A stretch of DNA of 64,000 nt from assembly GCA_032622095.1 (NCBI GenBank), contig CP136065.1, forward strand, positions 66,147,031 to 66,211,030, read 5' to 3'. Numbering within the stretch: the stretch's first letter is position 1; each line of letters opens with the position of its first letter. Positions 38,401 to 44,656 of this stretch are shown one piece after another. The stretch is from Siphonodentalium dalli (taxonomy: Eukaryota > Mollusca > Scaphopoda > Gadilida > Siphonodentaliidae). Made by a program: the position numbers and the translations under genes. The notes under the pieces were generated by a model. That model saw nothing but the letters and a program-made list of their open reading frames with translations. It had not been told where the DNA came from and ran no database searches.

Positions 38401-38620
38401 TGTCAAGATAATATTGTTAGGCCAGACTCGGGAGACTCGCATATATAAGAAAGCAAAATTTCAGGAAGCCCCAGTCAATGGAAGGGTTAAAAAAAACAGT
38501 TACCTTTGACAATTTGTTTTCATTTGAGGATAGATCTGTTGCGACAGGAGATTTGAATGGCGTGTTGAACTTTGGCCTCTTGGCTGGATTGAGGAGACTA
38601 GGTGCACCAGATCGTCTCAT
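3228..38620 (-). CDS. RAD54B: RAD54B, DNA repair and recombination translocase, 5' part (13 exons; gene continues past the left edge)
   Basis: RAD54B is a nuclear SWI/SNF2-family ATPase that translocates on double-stranded DNA and works with RAD51/DMC1 in homologous recombination. Thirteen exons at 38504-38620, 36398-36440, 34276-34440, 31454-31512, 22269-22290, 20029-20083, 15656-15743, 14116-14218, 11960-12039, 10997-11074, 8019-8221, 4478-4559 and 3228-3312 join in phase to about 393 residues. Diagnostic blocks in order are [18 protein letters not shown] at the start, [14 protein letters not shown] then [44 protein letters not shown] (Walker A, motif I) and [19 protein letters not shown] (motif Ia region). 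All match vertebrate RAD54B as recalled; RAD54L lacks the N-terminal blocks. Human RAD54B is about 910 residues, so roughly 500 remain off-window, including the DEXH box and helicase C lobe. Exon 2 to exon 3 is the least certain junction. Confidence 0.96.
3747..3946. mobile_element. piggyBac-type MITE, 200 bp
   Basis: Begins 'ccctttcctgatgg' and ends 'tccagtcatggaacgg', with an imperfect palindromic interior carrying 'tattctcttatatatgcc'. Right flank is TTAA, left flank ATAA. Relatives lie near 12.1, 14.6, 15.9, 22.4, 36.1, 38.2 and 61.5 kb. Confidence 0.7.
3951..4195. mobile_element. piggyBac-type MITE, 245 bp, TTAA target sites
   Basis: Terminal inverted repeats 'ccctttgagtgccagg' and 'ctggcactcaaaggg' are flanked by TTAA at 3947-3950 and 4196-4199. 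The left TTAA is shared with the neighbouring MITE. Confidence 0.85.
4253..4474. mobile_element. Tc1/mariner-type palindromic MITE at the exon 12 splice donor
   Basis: Begins 'cagtaatgtcctaaataatc', ends 'attgagagcattactg', and folds on itself through 'ggcttgttgccattcat' in both arms. The right flank TA (4475-4476) is part of the RAD54B exon 12 donor, GTA. The left flank is AA, one change from TA. Confidence 0.85.
4478..4559 (-). CDS. RAD54B: RAD54B exon 12 (82 nt)
   Basis: Acceptor TCTACTTTACAG, donor GTTAAG|GTACAGTA. Encodes WTLYKQ then [19 protein letters not shown], matching vertebrate WTLQCQGPYGGKPVIKKTLIVTPGSLV (motif Ia region). The donor lies exactly at the edge of a MITE whose TA target site overlaps its +2/+3 bases. 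Confidence 0.96.
4560..8018 (-). other. RAD54B intron 11
   Basis: Mostly unique AT-rich DNA. It contains an inverted pair 'tataccccagtccccagttt'/'aaactggggac' near 4930-5030, a TA-type MITE at 5705-5889, and a direct duplication near 6810-6990 of 'acgctctttatt'-bearing sequence that also occurs at 35215-35270. No coding exon recognised. Confidence 0.6.
5705..5889. mobile_element. Tc1/mariner-type palindromic MITE
   Basis: 'cagtaatgccctaaataatc' at the left and 'gattatttagggcattactg' at the right, folding through 'gctctcagtgagagc'. Same family as 4253-4474. Confidence 0.85.
8019..8221 (-). CDS. RAD54B: RAD54B exon 11, helicase motif I (203 nt)
   Basis: Acceptor TTTTTCCTCAG, donor TTATG|GTAAGACC. 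Encodes [20 protein letters not shown], then [18 protein letters not shown] and [19 protein letters not shown]. The LRPHQ and DxMGLGKT motifs are the Q-like motif and the Walker A of SNF2 translocases; the lysine in GKT binds the ATP phosphates. The usual glutamate before MGLGKT is aspartate here. Confidence 0.97.
8512..9045. mobile_element. Foldback transposon with terminal inverted repeats of about 110 bp
   Basis: Left arm 'gatggattatctcttt' through 'cttctatcaattaatatt' is matched inverted by 'aatattaatcgatagaag' through 'aaagagataatccacc'. A solitary right arm lies at 9290-9412. The middle (8640-8890) has no recognised coding content. Confidence 0.7.
9640..9730. repeat. Short direct duplication
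   Basis: 'aaaagggacctgctg' and 'accctgcatgaacgtacac' with 'aaatattatgtgtttataat' occur at 9565-9650 and again at 9656-9730; the copies differ by a 20-bp indel. Confidence 0.6.
10165..10996 (-). repeat. 28-bp tandem array of exon 10 3' end plus splice donor, interrupted by a hAT element
   Basis: On the minus strand the unit reads AAGTCAGAACCAACAG|GT ATATAGAAGC. Donor GTs fall at 10178-79, 10206-07, 10234-35, 10262-63, 10967-68 and 10995-96 (the real one). Spacing is exactly 28 bp once the 697-bp insertion plus one 8-bp duplication is removed. The unit joins the last 16 bases of exon 10 to the first 12 of the intron. Confidence 0.95.
10268..10964. mobile_element. hAT-type non-autonomous transposon, 697 bp, inside the decoy-donor array
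   Basis: Terminal repeats 'tagggttgggtggtatt' and (complement) 'tagggctgggcggtatt'; exact 8-bp target duplication atacctgc at 10260-10267 and 10965-10972. No transposase frame. Confidence 0.92.
10997..11074 (-). CDS. RAD54B: RAD54B exon 10 (78 nt)
   Basis: Acceptor AATTTTGCAG, donor CAACAG|GTATATAG. Encodes [18 protein letters not shown] then PRPSQNQQ, matching vertebrate CKPRHDPYTPNSLVMPRPDK. In phase 0 at both ends. Its 3' end and donor are repeated in 28-bp units in the downstream intron. Confidence 0.95.
11075..11959 (-). other. RAD54B intron 9
   Basis: Contains a 'ggttattagggagacatgg' repeat fragment shared with 13620-13920 and 20270-20340, the poly-C tract, and two degenerate copies of the exon 9 end and donor (11750-11957). 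Confidence 0.7.
11395..11433. repeat. 39-base poly-C tract
   Basis: Uninterrupted C run in intron 9. Length may be unreliable because such tracts are hard to sequence. Confidence 0.95.
11750..11990 (-). repeat. Tandem array of exon 9 3' end plus splice donor (three donors, one real)
   Basis: Plus-strand 'ctcacactggtgttctgtga' with 'gctgagggtacca' marks the real exon end at 11960. Copies with donors at 11869-70 and 11762-63 carry about 30 exon bases, then 'ttggatggatggac' and 'taataatgaatggtttataa'. Spacings are 89 and 107 bp; the longer unit has extra ggat repeats. Confidence 0.9.
11960..12039 (-). CDS. RAD54B: RAD54B exon 9 (80 nt)
   Basis: Acceptor TTTTTGTAG (or the in-frame alternative three bases downstream, GTAGCAG), donor ACCAGT|GTGAGTATT. 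Encodes [18 protein letters not shown] and then TLSSSQNTS, a linker comparable to the vertebrate NPFKSV region. The last 30 or so bases plus the donor recur twice in the downstream intron. Confidence 0.9.
12040..14115 (-). other. RAD54B intron 8
   Basis: Contains a piggyBac-type MITE (about 12140-12400) with a smaller element nested in it (12178-12323, ends 'caggcatga' and 'tcatccctg'), a foldback at 13440-13556, and a repeat at 13620-13925 ('aatagggagaagtggcac'). The rest is unassigned. Confidence 0.6.
13440..13556. repeat. Inverted repeat (foldback), arms about 40 bp
   Basis: 'gggatataagattttatgaa' is mirrored by 'ttcataaaatcttatatctc', with inner arms 'gataaatttta' and 'caaatttatta'. Confidence 0.75.
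14116..14218 (-). CDS. RAD54B: RAD54B exon 8 (103 nt)
   Basis: Acceptor GCTTTCAG, donor AACACT|GTAAGTTTT. Encodes [18 protein letters not shown] and a Ser/Thr-rich tail, corresponding to vertebrate VMGVISPDDFSSGRCF. Phase 0 in, phase 1 out. Confidence 0.93.
14285..14580. mobile_element. Long foldback MITE with partly duplicated stem
   Basis: 'aaatcactagttttgatctt' at the left is mirrored by 'aagatcaaaactagtgattt' at the right; inner arms carry 'gtgtttgatagagtcatc' and its complement twice. Starts 67 bp upstream of the exon 8 acceptor. Confidence 0.8.
14635..14803. mobile_element. piggyBac-type MITE, partial
   Basis: Carries 'ccaatgcattctcttatata' and 'gagaatgcattggcacag' with the family end 'gctccagtcatggaagc'; the left end is missing. 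Confidence 0.7.
15656..15743 (-). CDS. RAD54B: RAD54B exon 7 (88 nt)
   Basis: Acceptor CTCGTTTTAG, donor ATCATG|GTATGTAA. Encodes [18 protein letters not shown] and then [11 protein letters not shown], matching vertebrate IGRGIGYKFKELEKIEEGQ and TLMICGKEIEVM. A TA-flanked MITE begins at 15759, only about 15 bp upstream of the acceptor. Confidence 0.95.
15759..15850. mobile_element. Half copy of the TA-targeting MITE, next to the exon 7 acceptor
   Basis: Starts 'cagtaatgccctgaataatc' after TA (15757-15758) and stops in 'tggcttgttgccattctgc', where a piggyBac-type MITE (15857-16108) follows. Confidence 0.8.
15857..16108. mobile_element. piggyBac-type MITE
   Basis: Ends 'cctttcatgag' and 'gtcatgaaatgg', with two internal 'ctcttatatatgtgag' hairpins. 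Same family as 61493-61757. Confidence 0.75.
19010..19420. repeat. Direct duplication, about 240 bp apart
   Basis: 'acatgaactagagtgattgg' and 'tgcacatgtagatgtgaaaa' occur in both copies, followed by 'gattgctaacagtaaagaaa'. Confidence 0.75.
19757..19774. repeat. 18-base poly-G tract
   Basis: Uninterrupted G run in intron 6. Confidence 0.95.
20029..20083 (-). CDS. RAD54B: RAD54B exon 6 (55 nt)
   Basis: Acceptor CTGTTTTACAG, donor AAGTC|GTAAGTAA. Encodes (A)[17 protein letters not shown], corresponding to vertebrate AVLIVKGKSFILKNLEGK. Phase 1 in, phase 2 out; both neighbours fit. Confidence 0.95.
20084..22268 (-). other. RAD54B intron 5
   Basis: Holds the foldback at 20677-20860, a near-duplicate pair at about 20990-21070 and 21095-21180 ('gacataatgtcacctttt' and 'atggcggccagaagtg'), and a foldback end at 22184-22240. 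The 1 kb between is unassigned. Confidence 0.6.
20677..20860. mobile_element. Foldback element of the 'tttgcagaatgaggtcc' family
   Basis: Arms 'ggtgaatttagtgatgctat' and 'atcaccaaattcaccctctg' meet around 'ggggatctag'. Many relatives: 22184-22240, 37383-38125, 51690-51735, 52490-52628, 56196-56640. Confidence 0.8.
22269..22290 (-). CDS. RAD54B: RAD54B exon 5, 22-nt microexon
   Basis: Between TTTTTCAG and GTAAGAAT lie only 22 nt encoding HKKWEGD plus one base. With the next exon this reads [16 protein letters not shown], matching vertebrate HKKWEGDAVLIVKGKS. It sits after a 9.2 kb intron made largely of repeats. Conservation and phase leave little doubt despite the size. Confidence 0.95.
22424..22654. 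mobile_element. piggyBac-type MITE
   Basis: Ends 'ccttccatgactggagcttc' and 'ctcctgtcatgaaaggg' followed by TTAA. Confidence 0.8.
22772..22853. mobile_element. TA-targeting MITE, 5' fragment
   Basis: 'cagtaatgccctaaataatc' through 'ggatttagtcggaaatatgg', then truncated. Confidence 0.75.
23631..24115. mobile_element. Foldback MITE with 'aggtactcaatccg' ends
   Basis: Left 'ttaaaggtactcaatccg' and right 'cggattgagtacctttaa' are inverted; internal 'aaatatttgattcgaatcga' is mirrored by 'gactcgaatcaaatattttt'. A second copy lies at 57616-58052. TTAA is present at both ends. Confidence 0.8.
24165..24600. repeat. Cluster of perfect short palindromes (attgcgcttaagcgcaat and variants)
   Basis: At least seven copies, intact or degenerate, of an 18-bp palindrome centred on CTTAAG, separated by 'aagggaatatt'-like spacers, in 24165-24300 and 24480-24600. 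Confidence 0.8.
24975..25453. mobile_element. Three tandem copies of a TA-targeting MITE, 175-bp period
   Basis: Copies at 24975-25103, 25150-25278 and 25325-25453, each a hairpin from 'cagtaatgcccaaagtaatt' to 'cattactg', joined by the same 46-bp linker containing 'cacctcaaatccttatattg'. Confidence 0.9.
26110..26645. repeat. Tandem repeat, about 176-bp unit, three copies
   Basis: 'gtcgataaaactgtc' recurs near 26150, 26324 and 26500, followed each time by 'aagctgagacttgg' and 'cacgtaattatgttttag'. Confidence 0.85.
27355..30240. mobile_element. Pearl-like/Helitron-type element expanded into about 17 monomers of about 160 bp
   Basis: Left end 'atgaaagtgtcaatgacact' then 'gtagctcaac'; right end 'caagccatggcaatagctc' then 'aaagtaaagttgagcta'. 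Monomers carry 'aaaggatttagtcatacaaa', 'gtaaaatccaagatggctgc' and 'tgactcgttcccatctacat', starting near 27464, 27625, 27781, 27943, 28087, 28216, 28378, 28534, 28697, 28853, 29015, 29177, 29340, 29503, 29658, 29821 and 29987. A reverse-oriented copy with two monomers lies at 59927-60435 with the same ends. The long frame at 27618-28139 is repeat, not a gene. Confidence 0.85.
31291..31453 (-). repeat. 50-bp tandem array copying the exon 4 3' end plus splice donor
   Basis: On the plus strand 'tatctacctgttttgtggat' recurs at 31291, 31341 and 31391; the exon itself reads 'tatctaccttttttgtggat' at 31447-31466. Donor GTs are at 31296-97, 31346-47, 31396-97 and 31452-53 (real). Spacings are 50, 50 and 56 bp. 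Confidence 0.93.
31454..31512 (-). CDS. RAD54B: RAD54B exon 4, KYFSVVW block (59 nt)
   Basis: Acceptor TTTATTTTCAG (just above 31512), donor AAAAAAG|GTAGATA (31448-31453). Encodes [20 protein letters not shown], nearly identical in its core to vertebrate [14 protein letters not shown]. Phase is exact: one base from exon 3 in, phase 0 out. Its 3' end and donor are repeated three times immediately downstream (31291-31446). Confidence 0.95.
31513..34275 (-). other. RAD54B intron 3
   Basis: Mostly unassigned. A segment near 32410-32455 ('gaaaagccgacgaaaatcct') is inverted relative to 34210-34245. The phrase 'tttgccaaatg' recurs at 32500-33040. No coding exon seen. Confidence 0.55.
34276..34440 (-). 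CDS. RAD54B: RAD54B exon 3 (165 nt)
   Basis: Bounded by CACCTTACAG and TCAG|GTACT. It encodes a polar Ser/Thr/Gln-rich linker (for example [17 protein letters not shown]) with no recognisable domain, which fits the poorly conserved N-terminal region of the family. It ends one base into a codon, matching the phase needed by exon 4. Confidence 0.85.
34441..36397 (-). other. RAD54B intron 2
   Basis: Contains a 'aagtcgaaaaagggggataa' dispersed repeat with a terminal gacggacgg run (34590-34970), three tandem copies around 35340-35700 of 'aaggcagaattaactcattg', a piggyBac-like end at 36057, and MITE arms at 36180-36375. Confidence 0.6.
36398..36440 (-). CDS. RAD54B: RAD54B exon 2 (43 nt)
   Basis: Acceptor TTGTACAG, then [14 protein letters not shown]. 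Two donors overlap here: GTGAGAG (exon ends 36398) and GTATGAG (exon ends 36391). Only the first keeps the frame into exon 3 (C + AT), so it is chosen; the second would run into a stop in exon 3. The sequence is a low-conservation linker with no domain. Confidence 0.75.
36505..36720. repeat. Tandem repeat, unit about 50-55 bp, three copies
   Basis: 'tacagggtggaaacttctga' followed by 'caaaattaataat' recurs; the array begins about 65 bp upstream of the exon 2 acceptor. Confidence 0.7.
37383..38125. mobile_element. Cluster of foldback elements of the 'tttgcagaatgaggtcc' family
   Basis: Copies at 37383-37500 and 37510-37630 (opposed), 37681-37850 and 37985-38125, each with 'agggtgaatttagtgatgct' and its complement around a GC-rich loop such as 'cgcatagcggg'. 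Confidence 0.8.
38189..38488. mobile_element. piggyBac-type MITE with a nested foldback
   Basis: Outer ends 'aaccctttcatgctgcgctg' and 'gtcaatggaagggttaa'. An inner element (about 38286-38398, 'cagcccttttaattcag' to 'atgagggctg') splits it. Ends about 16 bp from the exon 1 donor. Confidence 0.7.
38504..38620 (-). CDS. RAD54B: RAD54B exon 1 coding part (39 codons)
   Basis: Opens at ATG 38618-38620 and encodes [18 protein letters not shown] followed by a Ser/Asn-rich stretch, closely resembling the vertebrate N-terminus MRRSAAPS. It ends in phase 0 at AAG|GTAACTG. The start is fixed by an in-frame TAG 16 codons upstream (38666-38668) and by conservation of MRRS. This basic N-terminal end is family-specific and is not part of the ATPase fold. 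Confidence 0.95.
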
Positions 38621-38694
38621 GCTGTTTGTGAGACTCGGGTTTGCAAGTTCAATTAGATTTGTCTTCTAAGTAACTTCCATCTCATTAGTCAGCA
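38621..38694 (-). other. RAD54B: RAD54B 5' UTR segment with short upstream ORF
   Basis: Just upstream of the start codon is a good 3' splice site (TTCTTTCTTTCAG, bases 38695-38707), so the first coding exon probably begins at 38694 and an earlier non-coding exon lies to the right. The segment contains a five-codon upstream ORF (ATG GAA GTT ACT TAG, 38666-38680) in the same frame as the main start. Position of the transcription start was not determined. Confidence 0.6.
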
Positions 38695-38775
38695 CTGAAA
38701 GAAAGAAGTAAAAATTTAACTATCAGAGTTAGTTAGTCAATTGGGGTTTATTGTCACTTTCAACAGCTAAAATTA

Positions 38776-38870
38776 CAGTAATGCATATTTCCGACTAAAT
38801 CCTGAAAAGTTACCCATAATTCTGCTATTGTTAAGGAGTCGATTATTTAGTGCATTACTGTATATCATGA
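38776..38870. mobile_element. TA-targeting MITE, internally deleted
   Basis: 'ttacagtaatgcatatttcc' at the left and 'gattatttagtgcattactg' at the right, with one arm almost completely lost. Confidence 0.75.
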
Positions 38871-39002
38871 CATACGAGGAGACCTAAATAAAGACTTTGA
38901 TAAGCAATGACTATTGTCGTCCTATTCTGTACTCCATGTCCCAAGTCTAAGACTAAAACATATGACATCATGCTCATGCTCGACCGAGGAACACACAATT
39001 TT

Positions 39003-39130
39003 GAAATGAAAGTGTCAATGACACTGCAGGGTAGCTCAACTTGGGAATAGTTTTTTTGCTGACCAATGAATAGAATGATAAAGAAGAAGGAAAGCCAAAA
39101 AGTTACAGTAAAGGGCTTGTATTGTGTAGA
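39003..39130. mobile_element. Left-end fragment of the pearl-like element
   Basis: 'gaaatgaaagtgtcaatgac' and 'gtagctcaacttggg' match the left end of the 27355-30240 element; no monomers follow. Confidence 0.65.
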
Positions 39131-39264
39131 TGAAATTATTTTAATTTCAAACATTTCACCAACAAGAGCACGCCGTCAGGGTGTGGCATAATACGCCCGT
39201 TTCTGGAGTAGAGTGGGCAAGGTTTAATTCATTTGTTTGAAACCTTTGACTTAAGATGAAATAA

Positions 39265-40437
39265 TCTATATATATATAAAACCTATCGTCAACCTGTGTA
39301 TCTGTGTGTGTATCTGTGTATAACTCGGTCACGCTTTTGGCGCGTTTATAACTTGTTAACCAGGCGTCCAACATGGCCCAAATTTGGACCATGGCCTATA
39401 TTTTGTCGTAAAAGGTGACTCATAAAATTTCACACCGATTGGTCAAAGCAAACCTGAGATCTAACATGGTCCCCAAATGCAGTATTTGCTAGTGATGAGC
39501 CGATTGTCAAATAGAGCCGTGCGCCGATTGCCGATTATTTGAGATCACAATCGGCCGGGGGGGAGGGATGGATTGAAGGGCCGGGAGTCTCAAGAAATAA
39601 CTAGTCGTTGATAACAAAAACAATTATCTTCCTGATAATAATACTGAATACGAGTCATGCGATGTGACAATGTTGTAAGATCACACGTGTGCTGACCCTT
39701 TGATGTTTCGTTTTGACGTCGGCAGGCTGTTAAATGTAGCCTTCAAAGAGCCGACACACCGCGTTTGATGTTGTTCCGTCAATCTCGGATTCATTTTAAT
39801 TGACGGAGACAGATTAACCCTCTTATAGCCAGTTATAGCTGACCATCACAGTGATCATACACTATAATAGTGATGTTACGGTTAACCGACCACGGCAAAT
39901 CCGTGACCGGTCACGGTCATAGTTGGTGGTTAACCGGTTAACCGCATAATCGTCCCAGCTCTAGGCTCTGTTTCAGTTACTGGAATATATATAATAGTAA
40001 TAAAGAACTATAAGTTGATTTTGTTGCATTCCATATGCGCATGCAATGCATATATGTGGGTGGTAGTAGAATCTACAGTTTATATGTGAAAAAAGTGTTC
40101 CCGAGCCATAGGCTCATATATAGCGCACAAAGGGGCCGCATGCCCCTCCGCCGCTGAATATATGCTCCCAAATGGAGTCTATTTCAGTTAGTAAATACAT
40201 TAATATAATAACATGTTGATTTTGTTGCGTTCCAAATGTGCATGCATATATGTGGGGTAGGGTGGGGGTACAAAATATAGTTTAAGTTCAATAAAGTGTT
40301 CCCACGCGCCTCCGGTGAAAGAGAAGTATGACCAATCCATTGCTATATATAGAAATGATAATGTGTTCATGACCGCGGAGACCAGAAAGTAATGAAGAAC
40401 ATTTACATACCCGTCATTTTGACGGGCAATCCCCTAG
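39265..40437 (+). mobile_element. Helitron-type non-autonomous element, 1173 bp
   Basis: Starts with TC after A and ends with CTAG before T, the expected Helitron A/T target. The 3' end carries the hairpin cccgtc-atttt-gacggg followed by caatcccctag. hAT-like termini ('gtgatgagccgattg', 'ccgcataatcgtcccagctc') are nested inside. Confidence 0.75.
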
Positions 40438-40439
40438 TA

Positions 40440-42200
40440 ACAAAAATAAAACACAATAACTTGGAAACCGCAAATCAGGTAAAATCTAAGTCGAAAAAGG
40501 GACATAACTCAGTCAAAATCATGCGGACGAAACCCATATTCGAACTTGATCTGTATTTTGGTGTGGTAAACTAACATACCAAATTTGGTTCAGTTCACTT
40601 GATTCAATCTAAAGTTATCATCCGGAAAGTGCAAATCAGGTAAAATCTAAGTCGAATAAAAGGTCGGTAGACCTCATGTCCGCCTCTAAGCGTCGGCTTG
40701 ATACGACCGTTGTTTGCGCATAAAAACCTGTCTTTAGTGCTAATAAAACTACATACAAAATTTAATTTCATTCAGTACACATTTACTAAAGTTATCATCC
40801 GGAAACCTCAAATTGGCAAAAATTCTAAGTAAAAAAGGGACATAACTCTGGTGAAAATTGGCGAGCGGAACCCGAATTCGAACTTGACCTGTGTTTTGCT
40901 GGGAGAAAGACACATACCACCTTTGGTTCAGATCAAATAATCCAAACTGGAGTTATCGGTCGGAAACAAAAAATGTTAACAGACGGTCAAATTCTAAGTC
41001 GAAAAAGGGGCATAACTCTGGTGAAAATTGGCGGACGGAACCAGAATTCGAACTTGACCTGTCTTTTCTGCTAGTTAACCCACATACCAAATTTAATTTA
41101 ATTTGGTTCACTCTAACTAAAGTTATCATCCGGAAACCTCGGACTAACGGACAGACGGACGTACCCACATTTGGGCACAAATTGGGTCAGTTGTCCAAAA
41201 TCTTATTGGGTTCCCTTGTTGGGTATGAAAAATGTGTTCTCACAAATAGGCACATAGTGGGTCATCCAATATTTTTGTGTTGGGTTCTGGTTGGGCACAA
41301 TTAAAATATTGTTGGCTGCATAGATCTGTTCAGATATTTATTGGCTAAAAAATGCAGACATTGTTGAGTAAATTCAAATAAGTTGAAGTCATCTTGGGTT
41401 CTCATTTGGGCACAAATTGGGTCAGTTGTCCAAAATCTTATTGGGTTCCCTTGTTGGGTATGAAAAAAATCCCTTGTTGGGTATGAAAAAAATCTCAAAA
41501 ATAGGCACATAGTGGGTCATCCAATATTTTTTTGTTGGGTTCTGGTTTGGACATTATGGACTTTTTTTTTAGGACAAATGAAGTCCAAACCACCTGTTGA
41601 GTACATTCACATGAAAGCCAAAAAATATGTTTGGACAAAGAATAACTTGTCAGGGCTATTGGGTATACCCAACAAGGCGGGAAAATACCCAACAAGGCGG
41701 AAAATACCCAACAAGTGCCCATTGTACCCACAAAGTAACCAATATATGCCCATATGTAAACACGGACGGACGGACGCATGCACGTACTGATTATAATAGT
41801 CCTCCGAACCCGTTGGGTCAGCGGACAAAAAGAGGCATAACTCAGTCAAAATCATGCGTACGAAACCCATATTCGAACTTGATCTGTATATCGGTGTGGT
41901 AAACTAACATACCAAATTTGGTTCAGTTCACTCAATTCAATCTAAAGTTATCATCCGGAAACCAAAAGCGGACGGACAGAAGGGCGGACAACCCATTTGT
42001 AAACATAATACAACCGTTTTTTCAAACCGGGCGTATAATAAATGTGGGCTGCAGGGTGTGCCGATGGATTCAAATTTGAAATCCAAGATGTCTGCTGGCA
42101 GCCATGTTTTATAACAAATTTTGGAACCAAGTGATGGCTCCCATCCGGAGGTCACCCTGAATATCCTTATGAAGTTTGGCGACGATTAGATGTACTGAAG
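40440..42200. repeat. Dispersed 'aagtcgaaaaagggacataa' repeats with internal tandem duplications
   Basis: 'cataactctggtgaaaattg' and 'cccgaattcgaacttgacct' recur four times. Between 41190 and 41560 two copies of 'gggtcagttgtccaaaatct' with 'aataggcacatagtgggtca' lie 214-300 bp apart, followed by 'tacccaacaaggcgg' triplets at 41665-41715. Open frames across the region are repeat-derived. Confidence 0.65.
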
Positions 42201-43168
42201 GGCAATTCTCCTGTTACATGCATTACATCTGAACAACTTTTTTGACATTTGAGACCTGACAACTGACATACTAACATTTCAAATATGGAACAATTTTTGT
42301 TTTCCAATGACAAACCTCCTCATCTTTGATGTCGATCTTGTGATAACAGGACTACGCCAGCTTCAGAGTTCAGACTGCAACTTATCTGAGTGGTCCAAAT
42401 GCATCAATAAAATAAATTGAATTTCAAGATCAAAATTAATCATCCAAAGTGCAATCTAGTGAATAACTTTTTTAACAACAGCTGTTATTATTATCCAGTA
42501 ATGGTATTCAAAACTAACCACACCAAATTCACCCATGTTAAGAACGACAATGTAATTAAATTACCCCCATCCCCCCCCCCCAACTTTAACCATCTTTCCT
42601 GTCATGTCTTCATGACTACAAGGCTGATTCGACAAAATCAAACACGCATTTTCATTGTTGCTATTAATATATTCAATAACTCATAGTAAAGATAGCGACC
42701 ATTCATAAGGATAAATTCTGGCATGCATTCATTTAATATCGATCCTTTATCAAACCCATTGCCAGTGAGTCTATTTCACATGACTCTCTTTAACCATATT
42801 CACAAATTCGTCTGATAAAAACTTGTTGCTTCAGGAACAGAATGCATTCTGTCTTTATGTATAATCACCAATGTATTACTAAATAGAGAAAGATGTAGAT
42901 TCTCTATCAATTTAAATCAACATAGAATTCATATTTGAATTTAATTGTCAAAACAATACTTGTTTTATAATTTTATAATTTAACTCTTTTAAACAAACAA
43001 ACAGGCTTGTAAACCATCAATACTGTTCAATATTCGTCATTGAAGCCCCTGCGGGTATGTTTATTCAACTTGAAATTCAACAAGACTGGTCAGAGTGATA
43101 TGTAACGCACGTAAGTTACGTGCATTCCACAAATGATCAGTGTAGTCTTATTTAATTGGGTAGAAACT

Positions 43169-43189
43169 GGGGGGGGGGGGGGGGGGGGG
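43169..43189. repeat. 21-base poly-G tract
   Basis: Uninterrupted G run in the intergenic region. Confidence 0.95.
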
Positions 43190-44656
43190 AGTTATGTTAC
43201 ATGTGTTTCAGAAATTAAACTTAAATAAAATTAAAACTGTTTTCTTCTTAAATATTGTAGGGTGCTAAAATGATGCTAAATCTAAGAATTTTTTTTTTTT
43301 TTAAATGCCCATATTAATTTGTAGAAGCCAACTGGTTAAATTTCTGTTAAAAATGAATAATTCAGAGACATGCTGAAAAAAATATTTATATACAATTGTA
43401 ATATATCCAAGTTTCAATTTTTGCCGACATGGTTACACTTCTGGAGAATCGCCCTGAAGAATTTAATCACGCAAAGAGTATTTAATCCAAGATGACCACT
43501 GGCAGCCATGTTTTTTTTACGAATTTCAGAAAAAATTGATGGCTCCAATCTAGAAGTCACCCTGAAGATCCATACACAGTAAAAAAAAGTGACAGTTTGG
43601 TGATGATCAAATGAGTTGCTCACCACCTGTACCCAATTCAAACAACTAAGAAGTGTTTGTGTTGAAAGATGAGAGTTTTTTGTTGCTATAGGAGATCACC
43701 TGTAGAGACAGGGATCTTGATTTATCATTTTGTTTTTGTATTTGTTTGGAATAGGTTATTTAATAACGAGGAGTTTGGTTTTTGATATTTTTGCTTCTGC
43801 AACTACCTGACAACGAAATACAAACTATGGCGGAAGTAGGTCAAGTGAAAGATGGATCGAACTTAGGCAAACATGGATAAATAGTGGTAATAAGTTTAGG
43901 ATCGCTGCAATTCGCTGGGAAATAAATAATATCAGCAATCATTTGATGACAGATTATCTATATGGTCTGTACAGTAGAGTCTCTGACTTATTTGAGTAAA
44001 CTGTAGTTTGATAAGATTTTCTTCTGAGAAAAATGTTTACCCTCATACGCAAGTGGCCTTGACCTACCAGAATACAAGGTATGCATATTCTGTTTCTCGG
44101 TCCTGTGGCAGTGCTGGTCCCTAATCGATTTGATTCGGATTCGATATCGATATCATTGTCTACATCAGACACTGGAATCGATTTGGGGGAATTTTGGTTG
44201 CTAAATATCAATGAGTCAAAAGGCCCTAATCGACAGTTGTGTTTACAGCACTTATTTATAGTCTCACCGATTGCATTTTGCTGAAAAAACACTGTCTTGT
44301 CTGAAGCCAGTGAAGTAAGTCCTTGTATTTCCATACACAAGTTAATTGTCTCTGGCCAAGTCACACCGTTACATATGAAGGATATTTGATGATGTTCTGA
44401 GTAACTTCTGACAGCTATATGGTAATGATGAAATTCCGCCGTTGACTTGTCGGCGCACCCCCATCAGACGAGGTAGAATCCTACATTGCACTATATACAA
44501 ACATGATTTTTTGTTTTTTTGTTTATATCGTAACGTCACCCTCTACATGCAAAGCCACAGTAGACCTGAAATGAGCCTTTGACCTGCGCACAGTGGACCT
44601 CAAACTTGGATGAACCTTTGATCTGTGTTGCCGCAAATGTAAGCGTACCTGCCGAC

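Larger units (their letters stand above)
36441..38503 (-). other. RAD54B intron 1
   Basis: Filled by the 50-55-bp tandem repeat, the foldback cluster at 37.4-38.1 kb and the nested MITE at 38.2-38.5 kb. No other exon recognised. Confidence 0.65.

Noticed and set aside
42340-42390. Possible RAD54B 5'-UTR exon
   Set aside because: Unique-looking sequence, but no good donor in the right orientation and no independent support.
44081-44364. Overlapping open frames on both strands near 44.1-44.4 kb
   Set aside because: The region contains a 'cagtgctggtcc' repeat also found at 46.9-47.3 kb; frames are incidental.
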